Below are positions 6,290 through 9,753 of a stretch of 9,753 nt of DNA, piece after piece (within the stretch, counting starts at the first letter, position 1; every line of letters begins with the position of its first letter). A program made the translations under genes and the position numbers. The notes under the pieces are model-generated. The model ran no database searches. It was not told where the DNA came from and saw only the letters and a program-made list of their open reading frames with translations. Origin of the DNA: Bacillota bacterium (GTDB lineage Bacteria > Bacillota > Clostridia > Lachnospirales > Cellulosilyticaceae); the NCBI GenBank assembly GCA_023415525.1, contig JAEZKI010000087.1, positions 1-9,753 on the forward strand. The letters run 5' to 3'.

Positions 6290-6307
6290 TTGTTAAAAAA
6301 ATAACAT
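6290..6307. promoter_or_regulatory. Rex-type operator 2 of adhE
   Basis: TTGTTAA, four A, ATAACAT: 12 of the 14 defined bases of the Rex consensus. It lies downstream of P1 and right at the expected start point of P2, where a repressor would act as a roadblock or prevent initiation. Its distance to operator 1 is 96 bases centre to centre, which would allow looping (inference). Confidence 0.65.
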
Positions 6308-6372
6308 TCTTTTAGATGTTACTTTTATATACAAAGTTTGACCTTTTATTTGAAATTTAAAATGATAATTTG

Positions 6373-6379
6373 AAGGAGG
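6373..6379 (+). promoter_or_regulatory. Ribosome binding site of adhE
   Basis: AAGGAGG lies 8 bases before the ATG at 6388. It decides against an in-frame TTG at 6370, whose codons would contain this very site. Confidence 0.9.
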
Positions 6380-6387
6380 CTGTTAAA

Positions 6388-9003
6388 ATGTCTGAAAACA
6401 AAAAAGAAAAAACAGTAGAAGTTAAAGTGGATGCAGTGGCTATGGTAGACGATTTAGTAAAAAAAGCTTCTGTCGCTTTAGATGCCTTTATGAGTTATAA
6501 CCAAGAACAAATCGACGAAATTACAAAAGCTATGGCACTTGCTGGTCTTTCTAATCAAATGAAACTTGCTAAGATGGCTGTTGAAGAAACAGGCCGTGGT
6601 ATTTTTGAAGATAAAGTAACAAAAAACATCTTTGCAACAGAATATATTTACCATAGTATCAAACACGAAAAAACAGTTGGTGTGATTGAAGACAATGAAG
6701 ATGAAGGTTATATTGAAATTGCAGAACCTGTTGGTATTGTGGCAGGTGTTACGCCAACTACTAACCCTACTTCTACAACTATGTTTAAAGCGATCATTGC
6801 TATTAAGACACGTAATCCTATCATCTTTGGTTTCCACCCTGCTGCTCAAAACTGCTCTCGTGAAGCAGCTATGATTGTAAGAGATGCTGCTATTAAAGCC
6901 GGTGCTCCTGAAAATTGTATTCAATGGATTGATGTACCTTCTATTGATGCAACCAATGCCCTTATGAATCACAAAGATGTTGCTATGGTTCTTGCTACAG
7001 GTGGTTCTGCTATGGTTACAGCTGCTTACTCAACAGGTAAACCAGCTCTTGGTGTTGGTCCTGGTAACGTACCAGCTTTCGTTGAAAAAACAGCTAACCT
7101 CGAACAATCTCTTACAGACATTATTCTTTCTAAATCCTTTGACAATGGTATGATTTGTGCTTCTGAACAAGCAGCAATCATCGAAGCGCCTATCTATGAT
7201 CAAGCCGTTGCTTTTATGAAAAAACAAGGTTGCTACTTTGCGACGAAAGAAGAAATCGAAAAACTATCTCCAGTGGTTATTGACCCTATTCGTATGATGG
7301 CAGGTCCAGCAATCGTTGGTAAATACCCTCATGAAATTGCAGCCCTTGCTGGTATCACTATTCCAAAAGAAACCAAAGTCATCTGCTGTGAAATTGATGG
7401 TGTAGGTGAAGCTTATCCTCTTTCAAGAGAAAAACTTTCTCCAGTTTTAGCTATTGTTAAAGCAAAAAATGTTGAAGACGGTATTCAGAAGGCTGAAGCC
7501 ATGGTTGAACTGGGTGGTCTTGGCCATACAGCAGTTATCCATACAACAGATAATGACTTAATCAATGAATATGGTAAACGTCTTAAAGCTTGCCGTATTG
7601 TTGTAAACTCTCCATCAGCATTTGGTGGTATCGGTGATGTGTACAACTCACTTATGCCTTCATTAACACTTGGCTGTGGTTCTTATGGACGTAACTCTAC
7701 TTCTTCAAACGTTACAGCAGCAAACTTAATTAATAAGAAAAGGGTGGCTAAAAGAAGAGTGAATATGCAATGGTTCAAAATCCCAGAAAAAATTTATTTT
7801 GAAGCAGGTTCTGTTCAATATTTAGCTAAAATGCCTAACATCTCTCGTGCCATGATTATTGCCGACCCAATGATGGTTCAACTTGGCTATGTTGATAAAG
7901 TAACTTACCAACTAACCAAAAACTTAAATAAAGTAGCTATAGAAATCTTCAGCGAAGTAGAACCAGATCCAGACTTAGAAACAGTACGTAAAGGTACAAA
8001 TGCTATGAACTCCTTCAAACCAGACGTTATCATCGCTCTTGGTGGTGGTTCTGCAATGGATGCAGCTAAGGCTATGTGGTTATTCTATGAACACCCAGAA
8101 GCTGACTTCGTAGGTATGGCTCAAAAATTCATGGATATTAGAAAACGTGTTTATAAATTCCCTAACCTTGGTAAAAAAGCAAAAATGGTTTCTATTCCAA
8201 CTACCTCCGGTACAGGTTCAGAAGTAACCTCATTTGCTGTTATCTCTGATAAATCTAAAAACATGAAATACCCATTAGCAGACTATGAATTAACACCAGA
8301 TGTAGCTATCATTGATCCAGACTTTGTTATGTCCGTTCCAGCTACACCTACTGCTGATACAGGTCTTGACGTTTTAACTCATGCTATTGAAGCTTATGTA
8401 TCTGTTTTAGCATCAGACTTTACAGATGCTCTTGCACTTCATGCTATTAAACTTGTATTTGAATACTTACCTCGTTCTTACAAAAACGGTGCGAAAGATC
8501 CAGAAGCAAGAGAAAAAATGCACAATGCTTCTTGTATTGCAGGTATGGCATTTACCAATGCCTTCCTTGGTATTAACCACTCACTAGCTCATAAATTAGG
8601 TGGAGAATTCCATATTCCTCATGGTCGTGCCAATGCACTTCTTCTTCCACATGTTATTGCATACAATGGTGAAACGAATCCTTCTAAATTTATGGCATTC
8701 CCTAAATATGGTAAGTTCATCGCTCCACAAAGATACCAAGATATCGCTAAAATGTTAGGTCTTAAAGCTTCTACTCCAGAAGAAGGTGTAGCATCACTTG
8801 TTAAAGCTGTTAAAGACTTAATGAAAGAACTTAACGTTCCAGCAACCATTAAAGAAATGGGTATTAACGAAAAAGATTACTTAGGCAAAATCTCTGACCT
8901 CGCTTACAAAGCTTTTGAAGATCAATGTACTACCGCTAATCCAAGACTTCCAAAAGTAACTGAAATGGAAGAGCTTTACAAAAAAGCTTACTATGGTAAA
9001 TAA
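6388..9003 (+). CDS. adhE: Bifunctional acetaldehyde-CoA/alcohol dehydrogenase
   Basis: The 871-residue fusion enzyme reduces acetyl-CoA to acetaldehyde and then to ethanol, using two NADH, and so regenerates NAD+ in fermentation. The N-terminal aldehyde dehydrogenase part (about 1-445) has the Gly-Val-Gly-Pro-Gly-Asn loop and the catalytic Cys257 in Asn-Gly-Met-Ile-Cys-Ala-Ser-Glu. A basic linker (about 447-457) leads to the iron-dependent alcohol dehydrogenase part, with the Gly-Gly-Gly-Ser552-555...Asp558 nucleotide-binding turn, Pro-Thr-Thr-Ser-Gly-Thr-Gly-Ser-Glu, and the iron ligands Asp661, His665, His731 and His745. All key residues are present and the length is typical. AdhE usually assembles into helical filaments called spirosomes. 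Codon choice is strongly biased (GGT, GAA, CTT, ACA), as expected for an abundant protein. The gene is monocistronic: its own promoter with Rex-like sites lies upstream and a strong terminator follows at 9039-9085. Confidence 0.98.
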   Translation: MSENKKEKTVEVKVDAVAMVDDLVKKASVALDAFMSYNQEQIDEITKAMALAGLSNQMKLAKMAVEETGRGIFEDKVTKNIFATEYIYHSIKHEKTVGVIEDNEDEGYIEIAEPVGIVAGVTPTTNPTSTTMFKAIIAIKTRNPIIFGFHPAAQNCSREAAMIVRDAAIKAGAPENCIQWIDVPSIDATNALMNHKDVAMVLATGGSAMVTAAYSTGKPALGVGPGNVPAFVEKTANLEQSLTDIILSKSFDNGMICASEQAAIIEAPIYDQAVAFMKKQGCYFATKEEIEKLSPVVIDPIRMMAGPAIVGKYPHEIAALAGITIPKETKVICCEIDGVGEAYPLSREKLSPVLAIVKAKNVEDGIQKAEAMVELGGLGHTAVIHTTDNDLINEYGKRLKACRIVVNSPSAFGGIGDVYNSLMPSLTLGCGSYGRNSTSSNVTAANLINKKRVAKRRVNMQWFKIPEKIYFEAGSVQYLAKMPNISRAMIIADPMMVQLGYVDKVTYQLTKNLNKVAIEIFSEVEPDPDLETVRKGTNAMNSFKPDVIIALGGGSAMDAAKAMWLFYEHPEADFVGMAQKFMDIRKRVYKFPNLGKKAKMVSIPTTSGTGSEVTSFAVISDKSKNMKYPLADYELTPDVAIIDPDFVMSVPATPTADTGLDVLTHAIEAYVSVLASDFTDALALHAIKLVFEYLPRSYKNGAKDPEAREKMHNASCIAGMAFTNAFLGINHSLAHKLGGEFHIPHGRANALLLPHVIAYNGETNPSKFMAFPKYGKFIAPQRYQDIAKMLGLKASTPEEGVASLVKAVKDLMKELNVPATIKEMGINEKDYLGKISDLAYKAFEDQCTTANPRLPKVTEMEELYKKAYYGK

Positions 9004-9038
9004 TCCTTAAACCTTTTTATCTCATCCTTTTAACTATA

Positions 9039-9085
9039 AAAAGAGCCTCACTTATGACTAAATTTCTCATAAGTGAGGCTCTTTT
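9039..9085. terminator. Bidirectional terminator of adhE and the serine hydrolase gene
   Basis: Arms 9039-9057 and 9067-9085 are 19-bp perfect inverted repeats around a 9-nt loop, with T-rich tails on both strands (CTTTTACTTTT on plus, CTTTTTATAG on minus). It lies 35 bases after the adhE stop and 13 bases beyond the end of the converging gene. Confidence 0.95.
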
Positions 9086-9098
9086 ACTTTTACACATC

Positions 9099-9753
9099 TT
9101 ACTCAAAGGCTGGTTCAATATAGTCTTTAATAAGTTTTCTTCTGTCCTTGGCATTTTGCATATAAAAGGAGAGCATGGAGATGACCAACCCTTTCTTTGC
9201 ATTGACATAGATAATATTTCCCCCGTCTCCAATAGCTGCATAGCAGTGTTCTTTAGGATCTAGCACCCACCAGAGATAGCCATAGGACATTTTCCACTCT
9301 TTAGATAGGCTCTGCTCCTTTGTACTCTCCTCGATCCACTTTATGGGTACAATTTGTTTGCCTTCCCATAGGCCTTTATCAAGGGTGAGCTGCCCTATCT
9401 TTGCCATATCTGTGGCTTTAAGAGTAAGGCCCCAACCTGCTGTATTTATTCCCTCAGGGTCAACTACCCAACCACTGATATTTCTAGACTTGAGAAAAGC
9501 CATATTCTCTTCTTTACCATGGAGTACCACATTATTTTTAACCTGAATGTCTAAAGGGGCAAATAGATGCTCTGTTGCAAAATCCAGTATAGATTGTCCT
9601 GTTGCTTTTACAAGAATGCCAGATAAAATGTGTATTCCCACTAAGGGAGAATACCTAAATGTGCCTATTTCTCCCTTTCCTCCTAATAGGTTAAGGGCAG
9701 CATCAACCCATCCCTCCCCTGCAAAAACCTTGGCATAAGGTTCAGTCTTACAC
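9099..9753 (-). CDS. Serine hydrolase, beta-lactamase family (partial)
   Basis: The reading frame is open to the right edge, so the N-terminus, including the catalytic Ser-x-x-Lys, is outside the window; 217 complete C-terminal codons are present. The part seen matches the beta-lactamase/penicillin-binding-protein-like family (PF00144): Phe-Arg-Tyr-Ser at the Tyr-x-Asn position, followed by His-Ile-Leu-Ser-Gly-Ile-Leu and Ala-Thr-Gly-Gln-Ser, then Leu-Phe-Ala-Pro-Leu-Asp-Ile, the Gly-Trp-Gly-Leu-x-Leu-x-Ala-x-Asp-Met-Ala-x-Ile-Gly-Gln-Leu segment, Tyr-Gly-Tyr-Leu-Trp-Trp, and Gly-Asp-Gly-Gly-Asn near the place of the Lys-Thr-Gly/His-x-Gly motif. Tyr-Ser-Pro replaces the Tyr-Ser-Asn of many members, but Tyr-Ser-Thr/Pro variants are common in this subfamily. 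These enzymes include esterases, D-aminopeptidases and wall-modifying hydrolases, so the substrate is unknown and antibiotic resistance should not be assumed. A GTG at 9641 is an internal codon, not the start. Confidence 0.85.
   Translation of the reverse strand, partial: CKTEPYAKVFAGEGWVDAALNLLGGKGEIGTFRYSPLVGIHILSGILVKATGQSILDFATEHLFAPLDIQVKNNVVLHGKEENMAFLKSRNISGWVVDPEGINTAGWGLTLKATDMAKIGQLTLDKGLWEGKQIVPIKWIEESTKEQSLSKEWKMSYGYLWWVLDPKEHCYAAIGDGGNIIYVNAKKGLVISMLSFYMQNAKDRRKLIKDYIEPAFE

Noticed and set aside
6370..6387. TTG start six codons before the adhE ATG
   Set aside because: The six codons contain the AAGGAGG ribosome binding site for the ATG at 6388.
6478..6972. 164-codon open frame on the minus strand inside adhE
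   Set aside because: It mirrors the highly biased adhE codons, has no start signal, and its translation is a Cys/Ser/Asn-rich sequence with no family resemblance.
9343..9738. Plus-strand open frames opposite the serine hydrolase
   Set aside because: They are antisense shadows of a frame with clear family motifs and have no ribosome binding sites.

Overview
The window looks like a piece of chromosome from a low-GC, anaerobic, fermentative Firmicute, most likely class Clostridia. The grounds are AT-rich intergenic DNA, strong AGGAGG-type ribosome binding sites, a T-box leader on an aminoacyl-tRNA synthetase gene, and a long bifunctional AdhE behind sites that match the Rex (NADH/NAD+ sensor) consensus. 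A family such as Lachnospiraceae or a Cellulosilyticum-like genus is possible, but I cannot prove it from this stretch. All coding regions look intact apart from the last gene, which runs off the right edge. I see no insertion sequence, CRISPR array, tRNA or rRNA.

Layout, left to right. (1) 91-958, minus strand: a two-gene operon with its own extended -10 promoter, encoding a zinc-ribbon/TM2 membrane protein and then a DUF2752 membrane protein, coupled by a TAATG stop/start overlap and closed by a terminator. (2) 1051-1737, plus strand: a phage-endolysin-like M15 peptidoglycan peptidase with two copies of a C-terminal repeat. It converges on (3) 1864-3210, minus strand: a MATE-family multidrug/cation antiporter. 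The two share a bidirectional terminator. (4) 3398-5055, minus strand: serS with a complete T-box leader (promoter, Stem I with a UCC serine specifier, T-box bulge with UGGC, terminator hairpin). (5) 5101-5380: an odd intergenic stretch with three successive perfect hairpins, C-rich loops and a terminal T-run on the plus strand. It may be an undescribed small RNA. (6) 5374-5727, minus strand: a small two-helix membrane protein I do not recognise. (7) 5728-6387: 660 bases with no gene, whose right part is the control region of (8) adhE, 6388-9003, plus strand. Two Rex-like operators sit there, one over a consensus -35 box and one just after a second -10 box. (9) 9099-9753, minus strand: the C-terminal part of a beta-lactamase-fold serine hydrolase, sharing a 19-bp perfect terminator hairpin with adhE.

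The genes do not form one pathway. They are independent housekeeping or envelope units. The regulatory content is the richest part: tRNA-Ser charging would be sensed by the T-box, NADH/NAD+ by Rex at adhE, and the plus-strand hairpin array carries a C-rich segment complementary to the G-rich Shine-Dalgarno region of the adjacent membrane-protein gene. The last point is a hypothesis from pattern reading only.
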